From NCBI GenBank assembly GCA_964007475.1, contig OZ023274.1, positions 72,613,303 to 72,677,302 of the forward strand: 64,000 nt of DNA, read 5' to 3'. The notes beneath the pieces were generated by a model that saw only the letters and a list, made by a program, of their open reading frames with translations, searched no databases and was not told the origin of the DNA. The position numbers and the translations under genes are program-made. Within the stretch, counting starts at the first letter, position 1; each line of letters opens with the position of its first letter. This document shows, one piece after another, positions 24,425 to 38,416 of this stretch. Source of the stretch: Hybos culiciformis (Eukaryota > Arthropoda > Insecta > Diptera > Hybotidae).

Positions 24425-27400
24425 TAATAACAAACCAACACATTAATCATTTTATAAAATATATTTTCTCATTCTATTTTAATATATACTTAATTGGTCA
24501 ATTGTTTCCTTTCTTGAAATAGTTCTTTTTTTATAATTGTTTGAAAAATTTTACTCCATTCCTTGAGCCCGATTTAAAAAAAATAAAAAATAAGAATCTT
24601 AATACAAGTTCTATTCAATATTGCGGAAATCAAATTAGGAAAAAAAAAAGAAACTTTCAAACACATTTTATATTTTCCAGAAAATATGTAAAATACTAAA
24701 AACTAACATTTTTTCACCAAAAACAGAGAAAAAGTCTATATAAAAAAAACTATTCATAACTCATAACGTACGATGTGAAAACCTTTTGGGAGATTACAGA
24801 TAAATTTCATAAACATTCAATTATTATTTTGTCCTTAATAAATAAATAAAAAAAAACTTAAATCCATCTTTTGTTTGTTTTTAGAAATTCATATTGCTGG
24901 AAAAAGGTTTTCCTTATTGCTATATATAATTTTTTGTGATTTGAAATAAAAAATTTTAGTATACACATTATTTCCCAATGTATTTTCAGTTTTCAATGAT
25001 CATTTCCGCTTCAAAATTTACTATATCGATAAAATATTTATATGGCCTTGTTATTAAGATTGAGAGAATTTTACAATTTTTAAAGATTATTAATATAACA
25101 CCTAGTAAATGTATTTCTTTGATGGTAATAGAAAATTCGAAATGTACACAAATTTTATTTCAGATGAGAAAATAGTTATTTGAAAAACGTTCTAACATTA
25201 TTTTAATTATATTCCACAAACTCTATTATAACCTAATTACTATTACTATATAATACAGTAATATAAATTTTATTAATATTTATATAAAAAAAAAAAAACT
25301 GAATATAGAAACATGTCAATCACATACTTATATTATAAATTTAAAATGTAAATATTTAAAAAGCAAATAATAAGCAAAAAAATATTCAGTATGTGAATCT
25401 GAATGGAAGAAATATTTTTATAAATAAAAAGAAAATTTATGAAAATTTAATGATTTTTATTGAAGTAGGATATGATGTGAAAAATTTTCTTATACAACTT
25501 CATCTTGAGACTTTTTCGGATGATAAAATATAAAACAAGGAACGACGACGACGACGGCAGAAAATAGAGGAATATCTATTTTTGTAAAAATCTTTATATA
25601 GATTCTTTTTTATAGATAAAAAATTTTCTTCAAGGAAAAAGAAAAATATATTTTTGAATGTATGTATCTTCGATATACTTTCTTTGCTTTAATATAATAA
25701 AAATTTTATCATGTAATTTTGAATTTAATAAAAAAAAGGAACTCTTGAAAGATTAAAATAGGTCATGGCATTAAAATTTTATTTCATTCATTTAATGAAA
25801 ATAAAAAAAAAAACAAAAAAACGTAAAATTAAGTCATAAATCATGAGGTCGAGAATATTTTTGATAATTTCTATGCATATATATATACATATTATGGAAT
25901 CTTTAATAATTTTGATAGAAAATTTTATATAGTTAAAAAGGAAATTACTTAAAAATAAAACGAACAATTTAAAGTAAATAATTCTCAATAATTCTTCTAT
26001 TTTAAATATATGTACGTAAATCACCTTTTCAATGAATATTAAATGAATGATGTACAAAAAAAAATAAATTTTTCTTATTTACGTACCTCCTTAATTCATA
26101 TATAATGTAAACTCATGCATATTATAGACTTATATCATCACAGAGAAATTGCTTGAATAAACGCAATAAACACTTTAAATATCAAATTAAGATAAACTCA
26201 GGAAAGTAATTTTGGGACGGGTTTTCTTCGTATATATGTGAAAAAATGTATTTGAAGGAAAAAAAAAAAGAAAAACTAAATAATAATATTGAATAATAAA
26301 TACACAAAATATTCCTAATACGATACTTATTTTTCATATTGTTAAGGTATAAGAAATGTTTTCAAAATTATATATTTTTAAATATAAGCATACAACGACA
26401 ATATAATAATGTTAAGTTTATATTATATACAAACAATAATAATTCCTGTAAGCCTTTTTAATGGTATATATATCATACTCATAATTTGACCTATTTTTTT
26501 TTTTTTGTATGTTTCTCCAATTTTTACAATATTATAACGATATATAAAACTATTAATAATTAAGTAACATTTCTTTATGTGTGTATTTAACTATGTGACA
26601 TTTAAGGGCGCTTTTACTTTAATTCTAATACAATTATTACTCATGAAAAATAACATATAGATTAAAGTAATTAAAAAAGTTTTGAGTAAATATTTTCCTT
26701 TAAATGATATTAATTAACTTTAGTCCGTATTTAATTCTTTTAAACTTATTCAACAAAATATTTTTAATCATTTTTCATTCTAAAAATGTGACAGATTATG
26801 TACTGTTATTGTTTGTATTTGAAAAAAATAATAATATAAAAAATACATATAAACTAAAATGTGAACCGTCTATGAATTTGTAATATATATTTGAAATATA
26901 TATCTGGTTATAACTAGTTAAATGTCACTTTCACCTGATAAAAATATAAATAAAAAAAAATCTAATTAGGTATAATAATGAAAATTTTTTATTTTTATTT
27001 TATTTCATATTAAAAATTTCTTCCCGAAATTTTTCAATTATTAATTAAAATAATATTTTTAAACTAATGATTAATTTTTTAGATTTTAAGATGTATTCGT
27101 ATTATATGCTTCTATGAAAATTCACTGATTTTAGATTTTTCATTGAATTCTTAAATCAAATTTTAATATTTTTCCATTCATTAATAAGTTGACTTTTATT
27201 GTTACAATATGATATTACAACAATTTAAATGGCTTGAGGTTGTTGTGATTTTATGTGAATATATTTTTTACATTTCTTAAAATAATTTCCAACTAAAAAT
27301 ATTCTCAATAATAAAATTAGATTAAAATGAAAATATTGTTGTATATAATACAGTTTTATAGCTAAAATAATCTTGACAAAATTTTAAAATAAACTAAAAA

Positions 27401-29835
27401 CCAGATGTTGAATCACAATAATGTAAATAGTTCAGCCATAAAATTGGGAAAATGAATTATTGAAATTTGTTTATTTTTTCATCAACCAAAAAAAAAAAAT
27501 CCTAACAAAAAGTATAAAACAATAAATTTTCAAAGGATTTAAAGGAAATAATAAACTTAGTGTGAAATTAGGCTACCCATGACTGAAGTAAATAAACCTA
27601 TTTATTTTCACTATGACTAATTATTATTTAACTTTTATAGTTAATATTTCGTAAAAAAGATTCCTAGTCTCAGGTGTTAAAGTTTGAGTCATTATATTTT
27701 GAATGAACTACATTGAGCAGATAAGTTTTCACTTACAAAATAAAACATCTTTTATCATGAATCATTTGTTATATAGATTTTATTTTAACATGGGATTTCG
27801 TAAGGAATAAGAAGATTATTATTATTCTTTACTGATATTCAAACTGTTATGTTTGCCGAAACTAAGTTAAAATATAATTCGTTCTATTTTACTAATAGTT
27901 ATAAGTTATAACCTGTTAGCATGAGCAAGGTAGAAATAAATGACCCAACATCATTTTTACGCAATTAATCTTCTTTTTGTACAAATCTTAGTTTTCAAAA
28001 ATTAACAACAACAATTTGTATAATTAATTGAAAGCAGAAAATATACCTATATATATTTTTTTTAAAGTCTGCGAATAATAAAAATTTCACAGTTTTCAAC
28101 CATAAATTATAACCTAAATTTTCACAGTATAAAAGATATTCAATGAATTTCAAATATTTTAATAAATTATGTACTTATTTATCGGCATTATGTCGTACAT
28201 ATAAATAAATCATTATAATGCTGTATATAAAATATAGTAAAATATTATGTAAAGATACATAGAAAATTTTTTGCTGATGATAAACATATTTTAATAAGAT
28301 AATTGATTTAATTTTTCTACGAAAAAAGATCAATATGGAATTTGTGTATTATTGAATGAATAAATATTATTTTTTTACAGGATTTATTCCATAAACAACC
28401 AATAATGTGACTAACGTTTAAATATAAGAATAAAAATTTAATTTTTATTTAAAGTTAATAGAAATTTTTATTTTTAAATTTAAAATATCCAGATTCTGAA
28501 TAAAACTACAAAAAAAAATTTTGGGAAAATGAAATTAAATCTTTCAAATTCTAATTGTAATACTTAATGTACTTAGCTAGTGGTGGAGAACGTGGTAATT
28601 TAAATAAAATACAAGTTTCTAAAAAATTTAATACTTTATTTCTAATTCAAAAAAAAAATTGAATTCACTAAGTCCTACCTTTACTTTGTATGTATACATA
28701 AAGTTTTCAGGTATATCATAAAAATTGTACATAAAATTAGACATACCTATTTATATTAATGATTAATTTCGGTTTAAATATATAATTCCCTGAGGTCTAA
28801 TATGCATAAATTAATGTTGTTAATCGGTAAACAAAATTTTAACATTGTGTTAACAGAATGATTACAACTAATTTTGTCCACAACTATTATATACAGATTA
28901 TTATATATAAATATCATACTTATACACTATGTACAAATAATATATTTTATTTATGTACATATAATTCATGTAACATGTGAAACTTACATATGCACATAAT
29001 AATATAAGTCCACTTATACCAAATTAAAACAGATGTATATATTATATTTTATATGTATGCATATATGTTATTTTTTAATTGTACCTTATGCATGAATATA
29101 AATAGAGTTCACTAAGGTTAAATAAAAAATTTAATCGAATAACTCGTAGAAAGCTTTTAAAAAATATTATATTTATATTTTGGACAACTTTTAAATCTAT
29201 TCTATAGCTATATAGTAAGTAAGATTAAAGCTTATTAATCGTACTTAAACTTATTCATTATATCATCATATATCGTAGTTTCATAATATCTTAGAAAAAC
29301 AATAATGTGTATAATGAAAAATTGAAATACATTTAAGAAAATAGTACTTCATTTCATTTTGGCCTGGACCTACTTCTGTTTTTTTTACTCTTGATATTTT
29401 TCTTCTGACATTAACATTAATGTCCATTATCCTTTTTTATATTGATTTCTATTTTTATCGTGTTCATTGTTTTTTTTTTGTTACCTTACCTTCTTTCTAA
29501 AATTATGTAAAGAAAAAAATGAAATGAAATAAAAGCTGCACATTTACTTTTTACAAATTTTTTAATGAAAGAACATAGAAAAAATATTTTTTTTATATTA
29601 AGTTAAAAAGAACATCCATCATATTGCTTTAGCCTTTGAGGTCGGGCATACAGTTTTAAAAAAAAATGTTCCTCAAACATTAAGTCTTGTTGAAAAAAGA
29701 ATTGTGTTCATTTTATATTTCGCTTCAGGAAATATTTTTGTGTTTTCTATAAATTATTGTCGTTACAATTTTGGATCGATTTTTTTGAAGTGAAACTTCT
29801 TTAGAGGCATTGTGATTGAGAGTGAAAAAAATGTA
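24425..29835. other. AT-rich non-coding stretch with (ACG)5 microsatellite
   Basis: No gene is supported. An (ACG)5 microsatellite lies at 25542-25556, just after a 27-codon + strand frame at 25450-25533 that reads less randomly than most (MIFIEVGYDVKNFL...) but is too short to call. Confidence 0.55.
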
Positions 29836-29839
29836 AGTG

Positions 29840-29945
29840 TCAAAAACCGAACGATTATTGTCAAAAAAAAAGGCAAAATCCGAACGGCTATTGTCAAAAT
29901 CCGAACGATTATTGTCAAAAAAAAAGGCAAAAAAAAAAAAACAAT
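29840..29945. repeat. Short tandem array of CCGAACG(A/G)(T/C)TATTGTCAAAA
   Basis: Copies begin at 29847, 29880 and 29901. Copies one and three are followed by AAAAAGGCAAAA, so a 54-bp larger unit (29847 to 29901) is repeated and contains a shorter internal copy. On the minus strand this yields repetitive DNNRSDF-type peptide words in two overlapping frames, which are a by-product of the repeat and not evidence of a gene. Confidence 0.75.
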
Positions 29946-30653
29946 AATAAAAAATTTTGTGAAATAAAGACGAAAGAACAAAAAAACAATATGAATTTCC
30001 GGGAACCAACAAGTTTTTTTTTTGGCACAAACCTTTTTTATTTTCAAATATTTTTCCAATTATATTTTTATTTTTTAACCACAATTTTCTATTTTTCGTT
30101 CACAATTTTGTGCACTTAGCACTAATTTTTTTTTTTCATATCCGCGAAAAGAAAAATTATACAATTTTTTATTTAATGCAAAAAAAAAATATTTTTTTCC
30201 AAATCGATGTGAAAAAAAATTAAAAATTTTCATTTAAATTTATTATGTTTCATTATTTTCATAAAATTAATTTAAAAAAAAACCACTTTAAAAACTTTTC
30301 ATGGCATTTCTGCTGTCATGAAAATAAAAAGAAAAGAATAAAATAAACAATGATAATTTATATTGTGTTCTCTTTCTAATTGTATTGAATTAACAGATGT
30401 CCCTCTAGTGGATGGTTTTTATAACTAGATTATTCGATTCAATTTTTGATGAAACTGAACCCTAACCAAGTGGTTAGATGAAATGAGAAAAAAATTTTTC
30501 TTAATGTAATTTGTAGTTTGTTAGTGTAATTTATTTTTGACATTAAATTACACTAATAAAATGCAGGAGGAATATGTTTATTACAATTCCATTTCAGAAG
30601 AAGTACTAATAAACATGAAATTTTTCAGGCATATTTGAAAAAGTTATTTTAGG

Positions 30654-30716
30654 TTAAACTTTTCGGGCAACAAAAAGAAAACATGATTTAAGCCACGCTG
30701 CTGTTTTTTCATACAT
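30654..30716 (-). CDS. 20-codon minus-strand ORF diverging from the gene at 30963
   Basis: The ORF reads MYEKTAAWLKSCFLFVARKV then stop, with mixed codons in a GC-richer patch. It points away from the 30963 gene, with the TGGCAAC palindrome (30783-30800) lying between the two. Just before the stop is a GTTTAA that could be a weak splice donor, with a possible acceptor TTTATTAG about 54 bp downstream, so it may be a first exon. I do not recognise it. It may be a short divergent transcript, an upstream part of another gene, or chance. Confidence 0.2.
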   Translation of the reverse strand: MYEKTAAWLKSCFLFVARKV

Positions 30717-30782
30717 TATTGTCGCTAATAATGTAGTTGTAACCGGAATTTTGTTTACGGCTTAAAATATAGTGAAATCATC

Positions 30783-30800
30783 TGGCAACCAGTGTTGCCA
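30783..30800. promoter_or_regulatory. Palindromic promoter-like site TGGCAAC-CAGT-GTTGCCA
   Basis: A perfect 7-bp inverted repeat surrounds a CAGT spacer. The right half, CAGTGTTGCCA, is the reverse complement of TGGCAACACTG, a motif I associate with insect housekeeping-type core promoters (related to GGTCACACTG in flies). It lies about 160 bp upstream of the ATG of the spliced gene at 30963 and about 70 bp from the minus-strand ORF, so it could serve either or both. A TATA-like CATAAATATA follows at 30808. Confidence 0.45.
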
Positions 30801-30962
30801 TGCAGCCATAAATATAGGCATTTTGACGTAGACGTGCTACAATTTTTTAGTTATTTTTAATTAATAATTTTTAATAATTTAATTTAATAATTTTAAAAAA
30901 TATTAATAATAGTAAAAAAAAAATTATTTAATAAAAAATATAAAAAAAAAATTTAAAAAAAA

Positions 30963-31646
30963 ATGGATCAACACGAAGCAAAGCTAAGGTTTGTAAAATA
31001 AATATAAATATTAAAAAACTCGGGAAAAAAAAATAAATCAAAATCCCGAAAAAATAAAAAGCTTGAGATTCTAGCGCGAAATTTGGCTACTGAATTCTGG
31101 CGTCGTTTTTAGATTCTGATTCCTCTTTATGTAAAAGCGTACTTTTCCCCCTTAAGTGCAAATCCTGAAAATTTTATAATCCCGAAATCTAGATTTTTGT
31201 ATTGCAAGGATTATTAAATAATTTTTTAATTAATTAATTTTCAATTATTCAAAATAGAGCTTCAAAACATCAACAAGATTCCCAACAGGAAGACACGGTT
31301 TTGAATCAAACTCAAAGCACTACTATCAACTACGACCAACTACCGTGGTTTGTATAACGTTAAATATTTTATTAACTTTTAATAAAAAGTTTTTTACAAT
31401 ATAAATAGGTAATGTAAATAGGTGCTAAAAATTCTGTTTTTTAGGCCTACTTCAATTCTATATAATAGAATGCAACAAGAAAATCTACTTCCAAAACCAG
31501 TTGCAAAACGTCGTCGGGTAGAAAGTTTGCTACTTATATGCACTTGGCCATTTTAAATATTTATTTAGCCTTCCCAGAAAATACTACTTGCCATGAAGTT
31601 TCACTTCTTCCGTGTGTCCCGAGACTCACATATGTTTTTTTTTTAA
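30963..31646 (+). CDS. Small multi-exon gene, basic nuclear-type protein of unknown family
   Basis: Model: exon 1 30963-30988, exon 2 31258-31347, exon 3 31445-31517, probable exon 4 31569-31646. Introns are 269, 97 and 51 nt, all GT...AG. Donors 1 and 2 are both GTTTGT, and acceptors are AAAATAG, TTTTTTAG and TTATTTAG. The first three exons join without a stop into 63 codons starting MDQHEAKLR, with a Gln/Thr-rich middle, then YDQLPWPTSILYNRM, then a basic PKPVAKRRR (residues 56-63) resembling a nuclear localisation signal. Exons are clearly GC-richer than flanks and introns. The end is ambiguous. Reading through exon 3 stops at 31556 (75 residues). Splicing at GTAGAAAG (31518) gives 88 residues ending KFHFFRVSRDSHM plus three Phe, and an alternative acceptor at 31577 removes three residues in frame. 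I do not recognise the family. It is probably a small chromatin- or transcription-associated protein, but that is inference from the basic stretch only. Confidence 0.6.
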
Positions 31647-31766
31647 CTTAAATGATTCTGTTTAGAAAAAGTTAAAAAAATCTTTATGGATAATTTGTGA
31701 AAGCATTGAGAAAAAAATTTCAATCAAAAATGACTTATAGTATACTTAAAATTAAAACCTTGACGC

Positions 31767-31810
31767 ATGTACCTGTCCTAATGTGACTAAATGTACCTGT
31801 CCTAATGTGA
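31767..31810. repeat. 24-bp tandem duplication
   Basis: ATGTACCTGTCCTAATGTGA occurs at 31767 and again at 31791 (24-bp period), in the presumed 3' flank of the small spliced gene. It is a perfect two-copy duplication with no other features. Confidence 0.8.
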
Positions 31811-32034
31811 AAATGCATAAAAATTAATGAAAACGTATGTGGTTGTGGAAACTATAATGCAGCAGAGTGATGTTATTTCCGACTATAAAATATTAAAACC
31901 AGTAATATTTTTCCTTAAACTTATTTTTCTTTTAAGATTATCGACCCATAACTACTATAATTATTTATTATACTATTGAATTAAATGACCTTTAAATTAT
32001 TATTACTGCATGTTATAACTAGTACGCGGTTCTT

Positions 32035-32071
32035 ACACTATCTACTCACACTATCTACTGACACTATCTAC
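32035..32071. repeat. 13-bp tandem repeat ACACTATCTACTC, 2.8 copies
   Basis: ACACTATCTACT(C/G) repeats at 32035, 32048 and 32061. It is a local replication-slippage product. Confidence 0.8.
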
Positions 32072-32074
32072 ATT

Positions 32075-35000
32075 GAAACTAAACAAAAGTCCAATAAATA
32101 TTTTTTTATAAATTTATATATCTCTAAGGACATTGTTTAAAATAATTTTAAAAATAAAAGCAATAACAGCAATAGCATTTGGTAAGAAAAACATTTAAAA
32201 TGAAACATATGTTTTTATATAAATAGGAAAATAAAATTTATGTGATAATTGTGTCATACTATATTATATAAAAATAAATTAATAATAAATTTCATCAGGG
32301 TATGTGAATATCTCTGAAATCATTAATATTCACATTTTTCATATCAAAAGTATTTATTATTTAAATGTTAAAAATATACGTAGAAAAATTAAAACAACAT
32401 ATTGTAAAGCTGAAAAAGTTCTTTCAGTTTTTTTTCAAATTGTGAATAAAAATAACTTTTTATTCCACTGATTTAATAAATTTAACTTATTTCAATTTTG
32501 TGCCAAAATTAGAGTAATAAATTTTAAATTGGAAAATGAATTGTTAGTAATTTTTCTTTTAATTTTTAATATTAAAAAACCTTAATTTACTTTTTTATCT
32601 GGAATTAAATAAATAGAATATGTCAATTTTGAAATTCAACAAAAAAAGATATGGGTTGAGTATATATGTAATTTGTTTGAGAAAAAGGTAAAGAAAAACT
32701 TCTGTAAAAATTCTTTTTATAAATTTAAGTATTTTAATTTTCCTTTTAGATTTTATTCCTATCCAGGAAAACATCTTCATCAAATTATCAGATATTATTA
32801 CTGTTCAGTTTTATGAAAATTCTATGTTACAGAATATATACTTTCTTACATATTTTTTCATCAAATAATATTTTGTAATATTTGAGATAATTACACATAT
32901 AAGGTATGTAGAGTAAAATCAATTTTTAATCACTTGGAATGGAAGATAAAAGAAAATACTCAAGCGTGCTAATATCGCGTAGATTTATTGTAAGAATATT
33001 GTAAAGCAATTATGACAATATTGTGAAAAAAATAATCTATAGATTGATTAATTGAAACATTTTTCAATTCTTTTTTTTTGTTCATTTAATATACAGAATA
33101 AGGATTAAAGAAAAAAATCTTCAACTATCGGATACAATTTTATAATATACATACGAAATAAAACATACACATTTTTAATCGTTTCCGAAACCTTTAACTA
33201 ACAATTACGATTTTAAATTTTTGCGAAATTTTTTCGAGGGGGAGTTTAAATGAATAATAAATTATTTTTCAAGGTTTTTACTCATAACAAGGACTTTATT
33301 GAAACAGTATAATTAAGTTTTTTTTACCTCTCAGAAGGTAATTTTATTAATTTACCTCATAAAATAAAATTTTAATGATCCGAAAATTTTGTATTTTTTT
33401 TTTTAAACAAAAAAAATTAGTATTACGGTTTTTCCATGAAAACACTTGAAGTTTTTAACATTAAATTTTGATTTTCTTTAATTTTTCGTTTTTTTTTTTG
33501 TGTATCTCAAATTAAATGTTTTTACACTTGAGAGAATATTAAAATAGTTTTCGCATCCAAAGAAGTTAAAGATTTCAAATCCTTATAAAAAAAAAACCAA
33601 TAAAATCCCATTATTTTATTGTAAACAATATAATATTATGACTTAAGTTCAGAGCTAAAATCTTATGATAATGTAAAATAGATGTAAGGACATCGTTGTT
33701 ATAATAAAATGCTAAAAAATTTTGAAAGTGGTTAATTTTAAGTGAACATTAGAGCAAGTCCTTGCAAAAAAGGTTAATATATCAAAGTTGATGCAATTTC
33801 AATATGTACTTTGTAATTTTATATAATAATTGTAAATAAATAAAATTAATGGGATTTTATATAGTTTTATATAGCTTGAGAGGGAAGGTTAAGAAAGTCG
33901 TAAATATAAAATACTATAAATCTAGTCGTCAGCAAAATCTTCATTGTCCAATGGAACGGCTGATTTAATCAAATGTATGGTTACATTCTAAGAAACAAAC
34001 GTTTAAGCCAGAAATAAAATTTATTTGTGGATATCTTCCAAATTTGTTAAACATGTTTATGTCCTTGTTTATGTCTGCGTTGTGAAAGTCGAACATAAAT
34101 TTTTTCCATTTTTAAATTAGAAATGTTTTTCGAATTTTTATATGTATAATAAAAATACAATAATAGATATATACTCACTTTTTATTTCAAATGTTAAAAA
34201 TATCCTATTAAATTTTTAATAAAATATTCCACATTTTACTATTTTAAAAATGATTCTGCATTCTTTTCCTTTTTTTTATTATATTTTTTTTTATTTTAAT
34301 TTTTATTTTATTTTTTTCAATCTGATAATTTAATTTTCCATAAAAAATAATAGAATCTAATAATAATAAAAATTCAATAATAAAAATAGAAATATATTTA
34401 TATATACACATACATATGTATTTTTTAATTACAGACAAATAAAAAATAAAAATTAAATATAATTTTTTTTATTAGACTTTGATTTTTTATTTTAGATTTT
34501 ATTTTATAACTTCTATTATTTTAGTTCTTTTTTTTATGTTTTATGAACTTTCGGATGGTAAAATCTTTATGTTTATGTATAGTGAGTGCAGCATAAACAT
34601 TTATTTTCGTAATAATATAACATTCATTAATAAAATTATAAATTTATTCACTCCTGATATATGTAATTCCTTTTTAGCACTTAAAAAACATAAATTCTAA
34701 ATTATAATAATAAAATTAAATCTTTATGTTACCATTTTGCCACATATGATTTTAATGATCATCCTTAACCTGTTAGTCACAAAAAAAATAAAATCAAAAA
34801 CAATCAAAAAATTACTATGTATTATAAAATAAACTATATTCTGAACACTCACAAAACTTAGATTTCTATCATGCAGTTTTTTTAATTGAAAATATTTCTA
34901 GAATTTAATTTCAATTATTGTTTACCATTAAATTGGTAGTAAAAAAAATAAATTTTTTATGATTTTGTAAAAATGAACTTAATATAATGTACCTAATATA

Positions 35001-38000
35001 CTTAAATAGTGGAGCTAATAAAAATTTCCGTGATTTGTTCGTATTTTTATATATCATTTTAAGTACATGAAATTGCATCAAGAACAATGTAATTTATATG
35101 CACATATAAAAGAAATTGTTTGGTTTCATAACTATTCAAAATGTATATACTAAACATTAAAATTTTTTGTTATAAAAATCTTCAGAAAGAAAATTCATCA
35201 AAAATTATTAAAAAATATTTTGAAAACGTCTACTGCAAATACAGAAAAAAAACTTAATCCGAAAATAGTCTGTGTATTAAATTTCTTTAAGTTTACTACG
35301 TAGAATTAATTAATAAATTTTATGTCGACGAAGAAAAAAACTGAACAATTTCCTTTCAGATATTTATTTATTATAGTATAACTAACTAAAGTGTCTACAA
35401 TTTAACTTTTTGACCAAACCGCTGATACTCATTCTACAATAATTTTTTTTATATTTGATTTTATAATAGTTATATATTGGACATTTTCACAGTTAAAACA
35501 TCTAAAATTTATGAGAAAAAAGTTTTTTTTTCTTTTAATCACAATCAACCGCCAACTCAAACTTACATTTCAATTAACTTCTGAATTAAATATTATGTAA
35601 ATAATAATAATCTACCCACATAAATTTGAATTCAAAGAACAAAAAACCCGAAAAAAAAAGTTAATAAAATTTTTTTACGTCGGAAATTAAATAATAATTT
35701 TAACTTGGTTAGTACAAAGTGGAAAGAAAAAAATATATATAATAAATTCATAGGAAGATTTTTATGCAAAGCTATATAATATACAAAATAATTTCAACTT
35801 GATTGCACTAAAAAAAAATCGACCTAAATTTATAACAATAATATTTGGTATAAAAATAATAATTTTTATTGTCAAGAAATTCATTAATAAAATATATACT
35901 TTATATACAAATATACTTCATGACGCAAAAAACCGTTTAATTAACACGCAAAAAAGTATTTATTGCATATCAGACTAACAGGTAGGAAGTAAAATAAAAT
36001 CGATGTAATTCAAGAGACTGATCGGATTACAGTCTGTCATTAATCAGTCCAAGTTTTTTTTTCTGTAGATTATGATCTGTATACTTTTATAAAACATACT
36101 AAAAATTATACTATGAAATAGCTATTTGTACAATAAGATTGGTAAAGTGATTTTTGGGGTTTGGAAAATCTATTAAATTTCGAGAGTTTTAATATTCTTT
36201 ATATAAATTAAAAAACTAGATCACGTTTTATGTATTTTTACTGTACATTTTGTAATAAATAATAAATTATTAATAATTACAAACAATTACAATAAACTGA
36301 TTTTAAAATTTAAGTGCTGAAATATTTATTTTTCCGCACTAGTTAGGAAAAAAAATAAGTACTAAAATATCAATATTTTCCAAACACTAGTATAAAAAGT
36401 ATAATAGTATCTGCTTGAACATAATTCATTTTTCCGGATAATTTATTTTTAACACCAAGTAAATTATGTGAATTTATTTTGAAAAAGTTATGAAAATTAT
36501 GTTAAATTTTTTATTTAATTATTTACAAGAAAAATACCTTTAGGCTTTTAGAAAATTCTTACGAATTTATGAATTTTAATATGCTATGGACAGTGAAAAG
36601 GAAATTTCTTAATATTATGTTTGTTGCCACAACACTAATTTATATTACTATTTTTTATCTTTAGAACAACGCTAAGTTACCGTAACATTGCATCCAAGTA
36701 GTCAATCACAATTAAAAATATAAATACAAAATGTTAAATAAAATTATCAAGTTTTATTAAAATTCATTTCCTGGGAAATGAATTAAAATTCCCCTTCACA
36801 AATAAAAAACAATTTTGTCTTTTCATATAATTATAATGTTTATATATATTCTTATCTTTTTGCAGTTAAAAATCAAGTATACTTTTTAGCAAACTTTTCT
36901 TGAATTAAAAATAAACTTTTTAACTATACTGCTTACTTGAGCAAACTTAATCCCAAAATGGAAAAATTTTTTGGAATAAAAAATAAAAGTGAATTAAAGA
37001 AAATTTTTAGTGAAAAGAAAAGTTTTTCTTATATAAAATCATCATGATGTTTAATTTTTTGTATTCTTTAACTTTTTATATAATCTTTGGAATCAATAGT
37101 TTTTTTTTTATTTTTTTTTTTACAAAAGCAATCACTATTAAAAAATTAAATACTCAAGTGCTTAGTAAGCTGCATAAAGTTTTGTTGGTCGTATATAATT
37201 TAGTTTATTTGGCAGTATGATTCTTTGGAAGTTTCTCAAGGAATTTTTCAGGAATCTAAGAGAATTAAGGTCCATTATAAAAAGTAAAACAATTCTTCTC
37301 AGATTTATTTCAAAATTCAAAAATTATTATTAACCATTTTTTACCACATTTAGCCAAATTTTTTAGATTCTCAAAAATTTTAAATAAATTATCAAGATAG
37401 ATTAAGACGTTTGGAATAATTATACAATACAAAGCTTAATATGTTGCTATTATCATAAATTTTTTCATAAATTCGTTATTCAACCGAAATAATAAAATTA
37501 TATACTCAACAAAATTAATCCATTTATTTATTAATATAAATTAATCCTGTAAATATTTATTTTAAAAAAAATTATATTGTCATATTATAATTTAATTTTT
37601 GTCATATTAAATATAAACTGATTATAATGATTTGATTAGCTCAATTAAAAAATAACATAATTATTTTTAAATTTATGATCAAAAAATTATCAACATAAAA
37701 TATTTGGACATAAATAATATGTATTTAAAATAAAAAAAAAAAAAGAGATTTTATGTCGCCAGCAGTGTTGTTTTTTTTTTTACAGTGTCCTCTATATTAA
37801 ATCAATGCGGCATATCATCGCTTTTTATTTGTTTATAAAAATATGGATTATTTACACTTTACGTATAGTATAGTACATTTTTTGTACATAGAGAGATAAA
37901 ATAATATAATAAATGATATTTATTTATTTCAATGAATTAATTTATTGTATATTTTTACTGCATCAATTTTTTTTGTTTATTCTAGCTTAAAGATTTTCCA

Positions 38001-38410
38001 TTGCATAGAAGAAAAAAAAAGTCTATGTCACTGCAGGTGAAGAATCTATTTTTAATTTTGAAAAATTGAATTTTTTTTTATACAAACCTAAATAATATAT
38101 TTTATATTTTCAACAAGATTTTATATTCTTAAGTTTTATTTTATAATCAATATTTGAATATTGTTGACATGTTAGTAGACAATTATTTTGGCAATATCAG
38201 ATTTTATTATATAAATTATAAATGTTATGAAAATGTTACAGAATATTACAAATAATAAATTACGAGATATCGCATTAGATATACTACTTAGTTATTGTTA
38301 TATGTATATGGATGTATACTAATAAGTCTACCAAACATATGCGTTTAATTTTTAATATGTATTTTCAATAAACCATTCAACAAATAGTTTGATGCTGTTC
38401 TAAAATGTTG
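32075..38410. other. Long AT-rich non-coding stretch
   Basis: No gene is supported in about 6.3 kb. Small features: GACTGAT...ATCAGTC hairpin near 36017-36050, and a GC-richer GTCGCCAGCAGTGTTG at about 37754-37769 that recalls the CAGTGTTG promoter-like motif at 30.8 kb but has no gene-like sequence on either side. (ATT)n and poly-T tracts are frequent. Confidence 0.55.
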
Positions 38411-38416
38411 GTTTAC

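Noticed and set aside
29725..30084. Overlapping 119- and 98-codon minus-strand frames
   Set aside because: Both run through the CCGAACG tandem array and poly-A/T runs. Their repeated DNNRSDF-like words in two different frames are explained by the DNA repeat.
37754..37769. GTCGCCAGCAGTGTTG as a gene promoter
   Set aside because: It shares CAGTGTTG with the site at 30.8 kb, but the sequence on both sides is random AT-rich DNA with no coding-like frame within several hundred bases.
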